64,000 nt of DNA from Sphingobacterium lactis (GCF_011046555.1 NZ_CP049246.1:124001-188000), one strand, 5' to 3'. Shown: positions 1-9,374, counted from the stretch's first letter. The notes: generated from the sequence alone by a model not told the origin. Numbers and translations are program-made.

Positions 1-1792
1 ATCTCGCTTTTACTTTCGCATCTAAGAAATTACCTTTATCATCATATAATGCATTCGCTTGCGCGATGGTCTTGTCATCCTCATCCTCAGCAGAAAGGTA
101 TACAACAGGTTGGTCAACGACAACCTTACCGTCTTCAACGATACGGTATGGAGTTTCGATGAAACCTAAGTTGTTGATCTTCGCATGTACGGACAAAGAG
201 GAGATCAAACCGATGTTCGGACCCTCTGGTGTCTCAATGGTACACAGACGGCCATAGTGCGTGTAGTGAACGTCACGAACCTCGAAACCGGCACGCTCAC
301 GGGAAAGACCACCAGGACCTAAAGCTGAAAGACGACGCTTGTGCGTGATCTCCGCCAATGGGTTGGTTTGGTCCATGAACTGTGACAACTGGTTTGTTCC
401 GAAGAACGAGTTGATAACAGATGACAATGTACGTGCATTGATCAAGTCTGTAGGTGTGAACACCTCGTTGTCACGGATGTTCATACGCTCACGGATGGTA
501 CGTGCCATACGGGCAAGACCGACACCGAACTGCGCATACAACTGCTCACCCACCGTACGAACACGACGGTTGGATAAGTGGTCGATATCATCCACTTCCG
601 CTTTGGAGTTGATCAGGTTGATCAAGTATTTCACGATAGCAATGATATCTTCACGCGTTAACACTTTCGTGTCGGAAGGTGTATCCAAGTTCAACTTGCG
701 GTTGATGCGGTATCTACCCACATCCCCTAAGTCGTAACGTTTGTCGGAGAAGAACAAGCGATCGATGATACCACGAGCAGTTTCCTCATCAGGTGGTTCA
801 GCGTTACGCAATTGGCGATAGATGTGCTCCACCGCTTCCTTCTCAGAGTTGGATGTATCCTTCTGTAAAGTATTGTATATAATCGAATAGTCCGCATTGT
901 TTGCTTCATCTTCTTTCGTTAAGATAATTGACTTAACGCCAGCTTCGATGATCAAATCGATGTGGTCCTCTTCTAAGATTGTTTCACGTTCAAGGATGAT
1001 TTCGTTACGGTCGATGGAAACTACTTCACCAGTATCCTCGTCCACGAAATCCTCTGTCCATTTGTTCAATACCCTAGCCGCTAAACGACGGCCAACGTAT
1101 TTCTTCAATCCAGATTTACTAACTTTTACTTCATCTGCAAGGTCGAATAATTCTAAGATATCCTTATCAGAATCGAAGCCGATTGCACGTAACAAGGTAG
1201 TAACTGGGAATTTTTTCTTACGATCGATGTAAGCATACATGACGTTGTTTACGTCTGTTGCGAACTCGATCCAAGATCCTTTAAAAGGAATAACCCTAGC
1301 AGAATAAAGTTTAGTACCATTTGTATGTCTACTTTGACCGAAGAACACACCAGGGGAACGGTGTAACTGAGATACGATCACACGCTCTGCTCCATTGATT
1401 ACGAAAGTACCTTTTGGAGTCATGTACGGGATTGTTCCTAAATACACATCTTGTACAATGGTTTCGAAATCTTCGTGCTCCTCATCATTACAAGATAACT
1501 TCAATTTTGCCTTTAACGGTACGCTATACGTCAATCCACGTTCGATACATTCTTGGATATCGTAACGCGGCGGATCAATAAAGTAATCCAAAAACTCTAG
1601 CACAAAGATGTTTCTTGAATCAGAAATAGGGAAGTTTTCTGCGAAAACCTTGTAAAGCCCTTCCTGATGGCGATTGTCAGAAGTAGTTTCTAGTTGAAAA
1701 AACTCCTTGAAAGACTCTAATTGCACATCCAGGAAGTCAGGGTAATCAATTACCTTCTTACTGGTCGCAAAATTTATTCTTTCTTTTTGCAT
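1..1792 (-). CDS. rpoB: RNA polymerase beta subunit, N-terminal part (cut by window edge)
   Basis: Catalytic beta subunit of RNA polymerase; about 597 codons are visible and the gene runs off the left edge. The start is the ATG at 1792-1790 (protein begins [13 protein letters not shown]). The rifampicin-pocket region lies near 300-400 and reads [20 protein letters not shown] followed by RLSALGPGG; the residues equivalent to E. coli D516, H526 and S531 are all wild type, so no classical rifampicin-resistance change is visible. It is followed by the RDVH and [10 protein letters not shown] motifs. It lies downstream of rplL in the canonical rplKAJL-rpoBC order. Confidence 0.98.
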   Translation of the reverse strand, partial: MQKERINFATSKKVIDYPDFLDVQLESFKEFFQLETTSDNRHQEGLYKVFAENFPISDSRNIFVLEFLDYFIDPPRYDIQECIERGLTYSVPLKAKLKLSCNDEEHEDFETIVQDVYLGTIPYMTPKGTFVINGAERVIVSQLHRSPGVFFGQSRHTNGTKLYSARVIPFKGSWIEFATDVNNVMYAYIDRKKKFPVTTLLRAIGFDSDKDILELFDLADEVKVSKSGLKKYVGRRLAARVLNKWTEDFVDEDTGEVVSIDRNEIILERETILEEDHIDLIIEAGVKSIILTKEDEANNADYSIIYNTLQKDTSNSEKEAVEHIYRQLRNAEPPDEETARGIIDRLFFSDKRYDLGDVGRYRINRKLNLDTPSDTKVLTREDIIAIVKYLINLINSKAEVDDIDHLSNRRVRTVGEQLYAQFGVGLARMARTIRERMNIRDNEVFTPTDLINARTLSSVINSFFGTNQLSQFMDQTNPLAEITHKRRLSALGPGGLSRERAGFEVRDVHYTHYGRLCTIETPEGPNIGLISSLSVHAKINNLGFIETPYRIVEDGKVVVDQPVVYLSAEDEDDKTIAQANALYDDKGNFLDAKVKAR

Positions 1793-1917
1793 AGTATTGT
1801 TTGCCAAGGGAATAAGAATTTAGTTTAAAAAAACTGAGCTAACATCTGCTGTTTTCATCTGCCGATCAAGCAACAGCAGGTACTTGATCCATATACTATA
1901 TATTATAAACAGGAATA

Positions 1918-1946
1918 GACTCTGATAGATTTGGACTATCAGAGTC
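1918..1946 (-). promoter_or_regulatory. Hairpin in the rplL-rpoB spacer (possible attenuator or processing site)
   Basis: An 11-bp perfect stem (GACTCTGATAG / CTATCAGAGTC) with a 7-nt loop sits 25 bp after the rplL stop. On the transcribed minus strand it is not followed by a U-run, so it is not a classical terminator. E. coli has an attenuator and an RNase III site at the same place in this operon; equivalence here is inference. Confidence 0.4.
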
Positions 1947-1971
1947 TAATTTTTTGGCGCTTTATGCGAGA

Positions 1972-2352
1972 TTACTTAATCTCAACTACAGCTCCAGCTT
2001 CTTCTAATTGTTTTTTCAAAGCTTCAGCTTCGTCTTTAGAAACACCTGATTTCAATTCTTTAGGTGCACCGTCAACTAGGTCTTTTGCTTCTTTCAAACC
2101 TAAACCAGCTAAATCTTTAACCAATTTAACTACGGCTAATTTCTGACCACCAGCTTCTTTCAAGATAACATCGAAAGATGTTTTCTCTTCAGCAGCAGCA
2201 GCACCGTCACCAGCACCTGGTGCAGCAGCAACAGCTACAGCAGCAGCAGCAGGCTCAATACCGTATTCGTCTTTTAAGATATCAGCTAATTCTTTAACTT
2301 CTTTTACTGTTAAGTTAACTAACTGTTCAGCAAGTTGTTTTAAATCTGCCAT
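1972..2352 (-). CDS. rplL: 50S ribosomal protein L7/L12
   Basis: Stalk protein of the large ribosomal subunit that recruits translation GTPases. Its 126 residues match the family length: N-terminal dimerisation helices (about 1-32), an Ala/Gly-rich hinge (about 34-55), and the C-terminal globular domain with the conserved [12 protein letters not shown] start and [20 protein letters not shown] helix. It lies 79 bp after rplJ; a small hairpin at 2403-2434 separates the two. Confidence 0.98.
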   Translation of the reverse strand: MADLKQLAEQLVNLTVKEVKELADILKDEYGIEPAAAAVAVAAAPGAGDGAAAAEEKTSFDVILKEAGGQKLAVVKLVKDLAGLGLKEAKDLVDGAPKELKSGVSKDEAEALKKQLEEAGAVVEIK

Positions 2353-2402
2353 TTTATTTTGAATTTTTGAATGTTCTTTTAAAAAAATTGTTAATTAAAA
2401 TT

Positions 2403-2434
2403 TAACGATCGTTTATTTTGGAGAGCGATCGTTA
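2403..2434 (-). promoter_or_regulatory. Hairpin over the rplJ stop codon, rplJ-rplL spacer
   Basis: TAACGATCG and CGATCGTTA form a 9-bp stem around a 14-nt loop. One arm contains the rplJ stop codon (2432-2434). There is no U-run immediately after it on the minus strand, so an RNA processing or L10/L12 stoichiometry element is more plausible than a terminator. Function not shown. Confidence 0.35.
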
Positions 2435-2950
2435 GCCTCTCTCTTCTAAAGCTTTTACTAAGCCTGAAATTGTATTTCCGCCTGATTGAAGAGCTGAAAT
2501 AACATTCTTCGCAGGAGATTGAAGTAAAGCGATAACGTCTGCGATAAGTTCCTCTTTAGATTTAAGGGTTACTAATGCATCAAGTTGGTTGTCACCTACG
2601 AAAGCAGTTTCTTGAATGTATGCTGCTTTCAATACTGGTTTGTCACCTTCTTTACGTAATTGCTTGATCAATTTCGCTGGAGCATTTCCTGTTTCGGAGA
2701 ACAGTAATGTAGACGCTCCTTTTAATACGCCAAAGATCTCTTCTGAATCCACGCCAGCCTCTAACAACGCTTTCTTGATCAAGGTATTTTTCACCACTTT
2801 GATCTCGATGTTCTGCTCGAAACATTTACGACGGATGTTATTCACTTTCTCAACAGATAGATTCGCAGTATCGGTAATGTAAAAGTTACCGTATGATTTA
2901 ATCTGTTCTGCTAAAGCTTCAACAATTTCATGTTTAAGTTCTTTTCTCAT
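2432..2950 (-). CDS. rplJ: 50S ribosomal protein L10
   Basis: Stalk base protein that carries the L7/L12 dimers. It has 172 residues, normal for the family, with the N-terminal MRKELKHEIVEALAEQIKSY segment and the VVKNTLIKKAL motif near residue 55. Its start lies 2 bp beyond the rplA stop, so the two are almost certainly co-translated. Confidence 0.97.
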   Translation of the reverse strand: MRKELKHEIVEALAEQIKSYGNFYITDTANLSVEKVNNIRRKCFEQNIEIKVVKNTLIKKALLEAGVDSEEIFGVLKGASTLLFSETGNAPAKLIKQLRKEGDKPVLKAAYIQETAFVGDNQLDALVTLKSKEELIADVIALLQSPAKNVISALQSGGNTISGLVKALEERG

Positions 2951-2952
2951 GA

Positions 2953-3651
2953 TTAAATACCCGCTACTGATTTAGTTTCAACGTGAATACCAGGACTCAT
3001 TGTTGAAGAAATGTGAATACTCTTGAAGTACGTTCCTTTTGCTGCAGATGGTTTCAAACGAGAGATCGTTTGCAACACTTCTAATGCGTTATCATAGATT
3101 TTGTCTGCGTCGAAAGACACTTTACCCACTGAAGTATGGATGATACCGGTTTTGTCAACCTTGAAGTCGATCTTACCACCTTTAACCTCTGTTACAGCTT
3201 TACCTACTTCTGTAGTTACTGTACCAGTTTTCGGGTTAGGCATTAAGTTTCTTGGACCTAAAATACGACCCAATTTACCTACTTTCGCCATAACACTAGG
3301 CATTGTGATGATAATGTCAACGTCAGTCCAACCACCTTCGATTTTGCTGATGTAGTCGTCAAGACCAACGTAGTCTGCACCTGCTGCCTTAGCTTCTTCT
3401 TCCTTGTCAGGAGTACATAAAACTAATACACGTACTGTCTTACCAGTACCGTGTGGCAATGTTGCAATACCACGAACCATTTGATTTGCTTTACGAGGAT
3501 CTACGCCCAAACGAACGTCGATATCCACTGAAGCATCAAATTTTGTGTTGGTGATCTCTTTAACTAAAGCCGCAGCTTCTTTTAAAGAATACGCCTTACC
3601 AGCTTCAATTTTGGATAGTGCCGCTTTTTGATTTTTTGTTAATCTAGCCAC
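2953..3651 (-). CDS. rplA: 50S ribosomal protein L1
   Basis: L1 stalk protein of the large subunit and, in many bacteria, translational repressor of the rplK-rplA message. The 232 residues match the family; conserved stretches include [20 protein letters not shown] and [19 protein letters not shown]. It follows rplK by 22 bp. Confidence 0.98.
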   Translation of the reverse strand: MARLTKNQKAALSKIEAGKAYSLKEAAALVKEITNTKFDASVDIDVRLGVDPRKANQMVRGIATLPHGTGKTVRVLVLCTPDKEEEAKAAGADYVGLDDYISKIEGGWTDVDIIITMPSVMAKVGKLGRILGPRNLMPNPKTGTVTTEVGKAVTEVKGGKIDFKVDKTGIIHTSVGKVSFDADKIYDNALEVLQTISRLKPSAAKGTYFKSIHISSTMSPGIHVETKSVAGI

Positions 3652-3673
3652 TGTCTTAAACTGATTTCGTTAA

Positions 3674-4117
3674 TTAATTTTTCCAAGGAGCATCACCTGA
3701 AACAGTGATACCCATACTACGCGCTGTACCAGCAACCATTCTCATAGCTGATTCTACAGTAAATGCATTCAAATCTGGCATTTTATCTTCCGCAATAGTC
3801 TTCACTTGATCCCAAGTGATAGAAGCTACTTTCTTACGGTTAGGCTCTCCCGATCCGCTCTTAAGCTTCGCTGCATCTTTCAATTGAACAGCAACCGGTG
3901 GAGTTTTGATGATAAAATCAAAAGATTTGTCGGCATATACAGTGATCACAACAGGTAATACTTGACCTGGTTTGTCTTGCGTACGAGCGTTAAATTGCTT
4001 ACAGAAATCCATAATGTTCACACCCTTAGCACCTAATGCAGGTCCTACTGGAGGTGATGGATTCGCAGCTCCGCCCTTCACTTGTAATTTTACTAACGCA
4101 CTGACTTCTTTTGCCAT
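3674..4117 (-). CDS. rplK: 50S ribosomal protein L11
   Basis: Binds the GTPase-associated region of 23S rRNA. Its 147 residues cover the N-terminal Pro-rich domain ([18 protein letters not shown]) and the rRNA-binding C-terminal domain ([17 protein letters not shown]). It is first in the rplK-rplA-rplJ-rplL-rpoB run and appears to have its own promoter (4225-4232), leaving a leader of about 100 nt that could hold the L1 regulatory site. Confidence 0.98.
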   Translation of the reverse strand: MAKEVSALVKLQVKGGAANPSPPVGPALGAKGVNIMDFCKQFNARTQDKPGQVLPVVITVYADKSFDFIIKTPPVAVQLKDAAKLKSGSGEPNRKKVASITWDQVKTIAEDKMPDLNAFTVESAMRMVAGTARSMGITVSGDAPWKN

Positions 4118-4224
4118 TTTTTCTGTGATTTAATTTGTTAAATGTTTGTTAGTAAGTTGGAAGCAATAACGTAACATTTAATTCGTAGACATAAAAAAGC
4201 ATAGCTTTGCATGTAAACGAGGTG

Positions 4225-4232
4225 CAAAGATA
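4225..4232 (-). promoter_or_regulatory. Candidate -7 box of the rplK promoter
   Basis: The minus strand reads TATCTTTG, a full match to the Bacteroidota -7 consensus TAnnTTTG, about 108 bp ahead of rplK. No clear -33 TTG is present; the upstream DNA is the A/T-rich palindrome at 4238-4285. Confidence 0.5.
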
Positions 4233-4237
4233 ACTAA

Positions 4238-4285
4238 AATCCCCACAATAAAAAAAGTTTTTGAACTTTTTTTATTGTGGGGATT
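4238..4285. terminator. Long palindrome / bidirectional terminator-like hairpin upstream of rplK
   Basis: A 22-bp perfect stem (4238-4259 with 4264-4285) and a 4-nt loop. The stem begins AATCCCCACAAT and contains runs of seven A and seven T, so either strand could act as an intrinsic terminator. It lies directly upstream of the rplK -7 box and would insulate rplK from nusG transcription. Confidence 0.6.
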
Positions 4286-4720
4286 AGATTTGAGATGTGA
4301 GTAGTGAGATATGAGATATTAACCGGGATACTGGGGACTTCTTAGATTGAACAATTTCCTTTAGCAAGAAATCTAACATCTCAATACTAGATTTGAGATG
4401 TGAGTATTGAGAATTGAGATATTAACCGGGAAATAAGAATCAAATCCTCCTCTTTAGACAGGAAAATTTAGGATGAAAAAACGAACTTTTCTATCTACAC
4501 CCTTTCTATCTCATATCTCAATACTAGATGTGAGATGTGAGTATTGAGATATGAGATATTAACCGGAATATTGAGACTTTTGGATTGAACAATTTCCTTT
4601 AGCCAGAAAGTCCAAATAAATAACAATCTCTTTCCATCTACACCCTTTCTATCTCATATCTCTAATCTAACAACTCATATCTCAAACCCACCTACACCCT
4701 TTCTATCTCATATCTCATAT
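4285..4720. repeat. TGAGATATGAGATA-type repeat block between nusG and rplK
   Basis: No gene is seen in 4118-4775. Three copies of a 42-44 bp unit occur at 4285-4328, 4388-4431 and 4525-4566, each ending GAGATATTAACCGG. The first and third also share a downstream tail (GATTGAACAATTTCCTTTAG) at 4345 and 4583. A second motif, CTACACCCTTTCTATCTCAT, starts near 4494, 4637 and 4691. TCTCATATCTCAATAC at 4509-4524 is the exact reverse complement of 4541-4556. Related TGAGAT strings recur at 8984-9057 and 20692-20712. Confidence 0.8.
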
Positions 4721-4729
4721 CTCATATCT

Positions 4730-4788
4730 CGAAAAGGAATAAAAAAAAGAGGCTCGAAATTCGAGCCTCTTTTTTTTATTCCTTTTCG
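4730..4788. terminator. 59-bp perfect palindrome overlapping the nusG stop codon
   Basis: A 29-bp perfect stem (4730-4758 with 4760-4788) around one unpaired base. The GC core is GAGGCTCGAA and each arm carries a run of eight A or T. The nusG stop (4776-4778) and its last codons lie inside one arm. On the minus strand the hairpin ends in a U-run, so it should terminate nusG transcription; it is symmetric and could act on both strands. Confidence 0.75.
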
Positions 4789-5321
4789 ACCTGCATGTAA
4801 TTCAGTTCGAGTGGGGTCTTCCGACCGAACACTTTCACCATTACGGTCAGTTTCTTCTTGTCTTCGTGAACCTCTTCGATTTCTCCGGTAAACCCGTTGA
4901 AAGGTCCATCGTTCACTTTTACGGTTTCTCCTACGTAGTAAGGAACACTGATGGATTCGCCTTGCTCGGCCATCTCATCGACCTTACCCAAGATACGGTT
5001 CACTTCTGCCGGGCGTAGAGGGATCGCATTACCTGCTTTATCACCTAGGAAACCAATTACACTGTTCACATTCTTGATTGCGTGCTCGATCTCTCCATCG
5101 AGAGCAGCTTCGATCAGTACGTACCCAGGGTAATAGTTACGTTCCTTAGCCACTTTCTTACCATCACGCATCTGGTAATATTTCTCCATTGGGATCAACA
5201 CCTGCGTTACCAAGTGCTGGATGCCCAAGCGGTTGATTTCAGCTTCAAGATATTGCTTTACTTTCTTCTCTTTTCCACTCACAGCACGAACCACGTACCA
5301 CTTTAAACTTTGATCTGCCAT
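4776..5321 (-). CDS. nusG: Transcription termination/antitermination factor NusG
   Basis: Binds RNA polymerase and links it to Rho or the ribosome. I place the start at the ATG at 5321 (MADQSLKWYVVRAVSGKEKK), giving 181 residues; a longer frame to 5378 adds 19 residues that overlap secE and look unlike NusG. The NGN domain spans about 5-110 and a KOW domain (VKVNDGPFNGFTGEIEEV) follows near 128. secE starts just upstream, as in most bacteria. Confidence 0.96.
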   Translation of the reverse strand: MADQSLKWYVVRAVSGKEKKVKQYLEAEINRLGIQHLVTQVLIPMEKYYQMRDGKKVAKERNYYPGYVLIEAALDGEIEHAIKNVNSVIGFLGDKAGNAIPLRPAEVNRILGKVDEMAEQGESISVPYYVGETVKVNDGPFNGFTGEIEEVHEDKKKLTVMVKVFGRKTPLELNYMQVEKE

Positions 5322-5343
5322 ATGATTTGTTGGATTAGAAAAA

Positions 5344-5538
5344 TTAAGAAGCTGTATTGTACAGCAACTCCATGACATTGCTAGACGCCTTGTCCATTAC
5401 AAAGATAACTAAAGCAATGATAACAGACGCTACCAGCACGATGACCGCGTGGCTCTGCAATTGGGACCATGTAGGCCAAGTCACTTTCTCCGTGATCTCT
5501 GTGTAAGAGTCTTTAAAAAAATCAAGTACTTTTGCCAT
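5344..5538 (-). CDS. secE: Preprotein translocase subunit SecE
   Basis: Small single-span subunit of the SecYEG channel. It has 64 residues: an amphipathic segment with the conserved EITEKVTWPTW signature, then one transmembrane helix (about 31-49). It lies 22 bp ahead of nusG and is preceded by tRNA-Trp. Confidence 0.95.
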   Translation of the reverse strand: MAKVLDFFKDSYTEITEKVTWPTWSQLQSHAVIVLVASVIIALVIFVMDKASSNVMELLYNTAS

Positions 5539-5559
5539 CTATAATTATTGTTTTATTAG

Positions 5560-5630
5560 CACGGGCACAAGGATTCGAACCCTGATCGAAGGTTTTGGAG
5601 ACCTCTATTCTACCATTGAACTATGCCCGT
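5560..5630 (-). tRNA. tRNA-Trp (CCA anticodon)
   Basis: A 71-nt cloverleaf with acceptor ACGGGCA/TGCCCGT and discriminator G. The anticodon loop reads CTCCAAA, giving CCA, and the T-arm GGTTCGAATCC is intact. The 3' CCA is not encoded. It sits between tuf and secE, the conserved position. Confidence 0.95.
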
Positions 5631-5726
5631 GTAGTTTATTTTTTGATGTTGCAAATATAGGCTTTAGACCGCATTACAACAAATATTATTTCACTTTTTT
5701 CGCGGTTTGAGCCGCATGTTGTCAGT

Positions 5727-5768
5727 TAGAAAAAATAAGCTAATCAGCCTGAGCTGATTAGCTTATTT
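5727..5768 (-). terminator. Intrinsic terminator of tuf
   Basis: A 16-bp stem (5733-5748 with 5753-5768) and 4-nt loop, followed on the minus strand by a run of T, just downstream of the tuf stop. Confidence 0.8.
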
Positions 5769-5792
5769 CTTGTATTAAGATAATCGATACGA

Positions 5793-6980
5793 TTATTTAA
5801 TGATTTCAGTTACCTGACCAGCACCTACTGTACGACCACCCTCACGGATAGCGAAACGTAGACCTTTTTCCATTGCGATCGCGTTGATCAACTTTACAGT
5901 GATCGTAACGTTATCACCTGGCATAACCATCTCAGTTCCTTCTTCTAGAGAGATCTCTCCAGTTACGTCTGTCGTACGGAAGTAGAATTGAGGACGGTAT
6001 TTGTTGAAGAATGGCGTGTGACGTCCACCTTCTGCTTTTGATAGTACGTAAACCTCAGCTTTGAAGTCTGTGTGAGGCGTTACTGAACCTGGTTTACAGA
6101 TAACCATACCACGACGGATATCAGTTTTCTCAATACCACGTAACAATAGACCTACGTTATCACCTGCTTCACCGTAATCTAAGATCTTACGGAACATCTC
6201 AACACCTGTTACTGTAGATTTCAAGTTCTCAGCACCCATACCCAAGATTTCAACTGGGTCACCAGAGTTGATCACACCTCTTTCGATACGACCTGTTGCA
6301 ACTGTACCACGACCAGTGATCGAGAATACGTCCTCAATAGGCATCAAGAAAGGAAGGTCTGTCAAACGTGGAGGGATTGGAATGTAGTTATCTACAGCAT
6401 CCATCAATTCCATGATTGATTCAACCCACTGATCTTCACCGTTCAATGCACCTAATGCAGAACCTTTGATTACAGGAACGTCATCACCTGGGAATTCGTA
6501 GAATGATAATAACTCACGAACTTCCATCTCAACTAAGTCTAACAACTCAGCATCATCTACCAAGTCAACTTTGTTCAAGAATACTACTAACGCAGGAACA
6601 CCTACCTGACGAGCCAAAAGGATGTGCTCGCGAGTTTGAGGCATAGGACCATCTGTAGCAGCAACTACGATGATAGCTCCATCCATCTGAGCAGCACCAG
6701 TTACCATGTTCTTAACGTAATCGGCGTGACCTGGACAGTCAACGTGTGCATAGTGACGGTTCGCTGTTTGGTATTCTACGTGTGAAGTGTTGATTGTGAT
6801 ACCACGCTCTTTCTCTTCAGGAGCAGAGTCAATTGAATCAAATGAACGAGCCTCTGAAAAACCTTTATCAGCTAAAACTTTAGTGATAGCAGCTGTTGTA
6901 GTTGTTTTACCGTGGTCAACGTGACCGATAGTACCAATGTTTAAGTGCGGTTTACTACGGTCAAATTTCTCTTTTGCCAT
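5793..6980 (-). CDS. tuf: Elongation factor Tu
   Basis: GTPase that delivers aminoacyl-tRNA to the ribosome. Its 395 residues match the family. G1 GHVDHGKTT (near 19), the effector ERGITI, G3 DCPGHADY and G4 NKVD are all present, followed by beta-barrel domains II and III ending [10 protein letters not shown]. It sits between tRNA-Thr(GGT) and tRNA-Trp, the order of the E. coli tufB operon. Confidence 0.99.
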   Translation of the reverse strand: MAKEKFDRSKPHLNIGTIGHVDHGKTTTTAAITKVLADKGFSEARSFDSIDSAPEEKERGITINTSHVEYQTANRHYAHVDCPGHADYVKNMVTGAAQMDGAIIVVAATDGPMPQTREHILLARQVGVPALVVFLNKVDLVDDAELLDLVEMEVRELLSFYEFPGDDVPVIKGSALGALNGEDQWVESIMELMDAVDNYIPIPPRLTDLPFLMPIEDVFSITGRGTVATGRIERGVINSGDPVEILGMGAENLKSTVTGVEMFRKILDYGEAGDNVGLLLRGIEKTDIRRGMVICKPGSVTPHTDFKAEVYVLSKAEGGRHTPFFNKYRPQFYFRTTDVTGEISLEEGTEMVMPGDNVTITVKLINAIAMEKGLRFAIREGGRTVGAGQVTEIIK

Positions 6981-7026
6981 GTTTATGCGAATTAGTAATT
7001 ATAAATATTTCTTTTAATTAATCTTA

Positions 7027-7034
7027 CAAAGTTA
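7027..7034 (-). promoter_or_regulatory. Candidate tuf promoter -7 box
   Basis: The minus strand reads TAACTTTG (TAnnTTTG). A TTTG at 7058-7055, inside the 3' end of tRNA-Thr(GGT), lies about 20 bp upstream and could be the -33 element. Tuf could equally be transcribed from the tRNA promoter. Confidence 0.4.
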
Positions 7035-7051
7035 CAAAACTATTGTATTCG

Positions 7052-7123
<72 letters not shown>

Positions 7124-7216
7124 TTACAAAAAGCTTATTTACAGATATAAGCCTCTACCCTTACTAAAATATGATTTTGAAGAAGATGACAGAGACTTAG
7201 ATTTGTTTTATAAATG

Positions 7217-7289
7217 AGCGGAAGACGAGGTTCGAACTCGCGACCTATAGCTTGGAAGGCTATCGCTCTACCAACTGAGCTACTTCCGC
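7217..7289 (-). tRNA. tRNA-Gly (TCC anticodon)
   Basis: A 73-nt cloverleaf with acceptor GCGGAAG/CTTCCGC; the anticodon loop CTTCCAA gives TCC. Second of the clustered tRNAs ahead of tuf, counting upstream. Confidence 0.95.
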
Positions 7290-7343
7290 TTGCTAGCTTA
7301 GCCTCCGAGATAACCCCTAAAGGTCGAAACTAAACTTTTTTGG

Positions 7344-7424
7344 TGGAGGGAGAAGGATTCGAACCTTCGAAGCCGAAGCAACGGATTTACAGTCCGTCCC
7401 ATTTGACCGCTCTGGAACCCCTCC
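7344..7424 (-). tRNA. tRNA-Tyr (GTA anticodon)
   Basis: An 81-nt class II tRNA with a long variable arm. The acceptor is GGAGGGG/TCCCTCC with discriminator A, and the anticodon loop CTGTAAA gives GTA. Confidence 0.95.
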
Positions 7425-7449
7425 AGACCTGCAACTTGCGTCGCTTTTG

Positions 7450-7522
<73 letters not shown>

Positions 7523-7799
7523 GTATCTTATTTGATAAAACTTTCTGTTTTAAAGAACGGCTATCTTCCGATAGCGAGTGCAAAAATCAATTATTTATTC
7601 GATATCTGCAAGTTTTATTTTTATTTTTTTTTCGCTTAAAGAACTAACATCATTCGGTTGCGTATATCCCCGATTTGATGTTGCAAAGATAGCTAACCCC
7701 AGAACATATCAAAAATATTTGCGCATTTTTTTTACGCTTGAAAACCATATCGTTGATATGCAAGTAAATAATTTTCATTTTTCAATCCCCGATAACCCC

Positions 7800-7807
7800 T
7801 ATATTTG
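7800..7807 (+). promoter_or_regulatory. -7 box of the outer-membrane protein gene promoter
   Basis: TATATTTG, a perfect TAnnTTTG match. It overlaps an in-frame TTG at 7805, so translation cannot begin there; the next in-frame start, TTG at 7829, lies about 20 bp downstream. Confidence 0.6.
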
Positions 7808-7828
7808 CACCAAACAACAACAATTACT

Positions 7829-8980
7829 TTGAAAAAACAAACCCTAACATACCTTTGCCTTGGCCTATTTCTGTTGCATGGCCAAGAGACCTCCGCTCAG
7901 GAGAACCCTAATTTCATCAAAAAACTCATCCAAAAATTCGTCTCCTCCGAAAAAGATTCCTCCCGATCGGCCAGCTTTATGGTGCTACCTGCAGTCGGGT
8001 ACGCTCAAGAAACCGGGCTCGAGTACGGAATCGCCAGTACCTATAACTTCTATGTGGACAAACAGGACCTCGAATCCCGAACCTCCAACATCACCCTGAT
8101 CGGAACGCTCACCACCAAGAAACAGAAGAACATCAAGCTGACCTCCGATCTCTGGACCAAGGGCAACGAATACCATATCCTATCCGAACTGCGCTATCGC
8201 GACTGGCCATTCAACTTCTACGGCATCGGCAATGACACCTGGAAAGCCGATGAGGATTACCTCGACCAAAAGCTGTACCGCATCAAATTGGACGGCGAGA
8301 AAAGGTTCGCACCGAATTTCTATGCCGGTGTGAACATGAACTATGAACACTTCCAGTTTCAGGACATGGAAGCCGGTGGCATCTATGAATCCCCAGGGGT
8401 CTACGGCAAGGAAGGCGGCCAATACCTTGCGCTCGGGGTTTCGGCGCTATATGATACCCGCAACAACACCACCTATACAACCAACGGGTTCTATGGGCGT
8501 GCCAAGTACAGCTATGCGCCGAATTTCTTCGGCAAGGATAACTTTACAGGCAACCAGGTGGAAGTTGACCTGCGCGGCTTCTACCCCATCACCAAGCAAC
8601 TGACAGTGACCGCCCAGGGACTCTACCGCGGCACCTATGGCAAGAACGTACCGTTCTACGTGATGCGCGACCTCGGTGGCGACATGACCATGCGCGGTTA
8701 TTACCTCGGACGCTATAAGGACAAAAACTACCTGACCGCCCAGGCCGAACTGCGCTATCGATTCCACCCCCGCGTCGGCATCGCCGGTTTCCTCGGCACA
8801 GGATCGACATTCTCCAAACAACATGATATGCGCCTCCTGCCGTCATACGGCGGCGGCCTCCGCTATTTCTTCAGCCTTGAGCACAACAGCAGCATCCGCT
8901 TTGATTACGCATTCGGCGAACAACGCCCCGGCGAAAAAAGACAATCCGGATTTTACCTGAGCATAAGCGAGGCTTTCTAG
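7829..8980 (+). CDS. BamA/TamA-like surface antigen (D15) family outer-membrane beta-barrel protein
   Basis: Predicted outer-membrane protein. With a TTG start at 7829 the protein begins LKKQTLTYLCLGLFLLHG, a signal peptide ending near ETSAQE. The mature 360 or so residues show alternating aromatic strands, the GGDMTMRGYYLGRYKDKNYL block typical of the D15/Omp85 C-terminal barrel (RGY/RGF motif), and a terminal strand ending in F (SGFYLSISEAF). No POTRA repeats fit in this length, so it is barrel-only and not the essential BamA. Its base composition is clearly more GC-rich than its flanks. Substrate unknown. Confidence 0.8.
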   Translation: MKKQTLTYLCLGLFLLHGQETSAQENPNFIKKLIQKFVSSEKDSSRSASFMVLPAVGYAQETGLEYGIASTYNFYVDKQDLESRTSNITLIGTLTTKKQKNIKLTSDLWTKGNEYHILSELRYRDWPFNFYGIGNDTWKADEDYLDQKLYRIKLDGEKRFAPNFYAGVNMNYEHFQFQDMEAGGIYESPGVYGKEGGQYLALGVSALYDTRNNTTYTTNGFYGRAKYSYAPNFFGKDNFTGNQVEVDLRGFYPITKQLTVTAQGLYRGTYGKNVPFYVMRDLGGDMTMRGYYLGRYKDKNYLTAQAELRYRFHPRVGIAGFLGTGSTFSKQHDMRLLPSYGGGLRYFFSLEHNSSIRFDYAFGEQRPGEKRQSGFYLSISEAF

Positions 8981-8983
8981 TTT

Positions 8984-9057
8984 TAAGAGATTTGAGATGT
9001 GAGATGTGAGATATGAGGGTGAGATGTTAGATTTGAGATGTGAGATATGAGATAGTA
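8984..9057. repeat. TGAGATATGAGAT-type simple repeat
   Basis: About 75 bp of repeated TGAGATGTGAGATATGAGA motifs directly after the outer-membrane protein gene, the same sequence type as the nusG-rplK spacer block. The 8981-9624 spacer also carries the hairpin repeats listed separately; no gene is supported there. Confidence 0.7.
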
Positions 9058-9091
9058 AATCGACAAGCTTATCGGCATCATGGATCGCCAG

Positions 9092-9140
9092 GCTGGCGCA
9101 AGAGTTGTGCGGTTGGATGGTGCGGTGGCTCTCTTGTGCC
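9092..9140 (+). repeat. 49-bp hairpin repeat (family A), copy 1
   Basis: Begins GCTGGCGCAAGAGTTGTGCG and ends CTCTTGTGCC. The ends GGCGCAAGAG and CTCTTGTGCC pair as an outer stem with one G-U. A trailing module (TTTGGCATATTTTTAGGCAC) follows to about 9160. Confidence 0.85.
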
Positions 9141-9190
9141 TTTGGCATATTTTTAGGCACCATTTTGCCAGCAAATTGTGAGACGATTAT

Positions 9191-9275
9191 GCGCCATACA
9201 ACCCCGGAGGGGTGTAACTATTTTAGAACAATCCCGAAAAACGCATACAACCCCAGCGGGGTGTAACTATTTTTT
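9191..9275. repeat. ACCCC/GGGGT palindromic repeat (family B), two copies
   Basis: CATACAACCCC-NNN-GGGGTGTAACTATTTT occurs at 9191-9226 and 9242-9275. The same motif in the opposite orientation is found at 54853, 54901 and 55225. Confidence 0.85.
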
Positions 9276-9325
9276 CACCTCTTGAATGGGTTGGCAGGTG
9301 AGCTATGACAACACCTCGTCACAAC

Positions 9326-9374
9326 GCTGGCGCAAGAGATGTGCGGTTGGCATGTGCGGGGGCTCTCTTGTGCC
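9326..9374 (+). repeat. 49-bp hairpin repeat (family A), copy 2
   Basis: Same ends and length as copy 1, with changes in the loop (CATGTGCGGGGG). It is also followed by the GGCATATTTTTAGGCGCA module. Confidence 0.85.

Noticed and set aside
290..400. Rifampicin-resistance change in RpoB
   Set aside because: The visible pocket residues match the wild-type sequence.
1..1232. Plus-strand ORFs across rpoB and the ribosomal genes
   Set aside because: They are shadows of strongly conserved minus-strand coding sequences.
4285..4720. Possible CRISPR-like array between nusG and rplK
   Set aside because: Only three imperfect units at irregular spacing with repeated spacers and no cas gene; the motif also occurs outside arrays.
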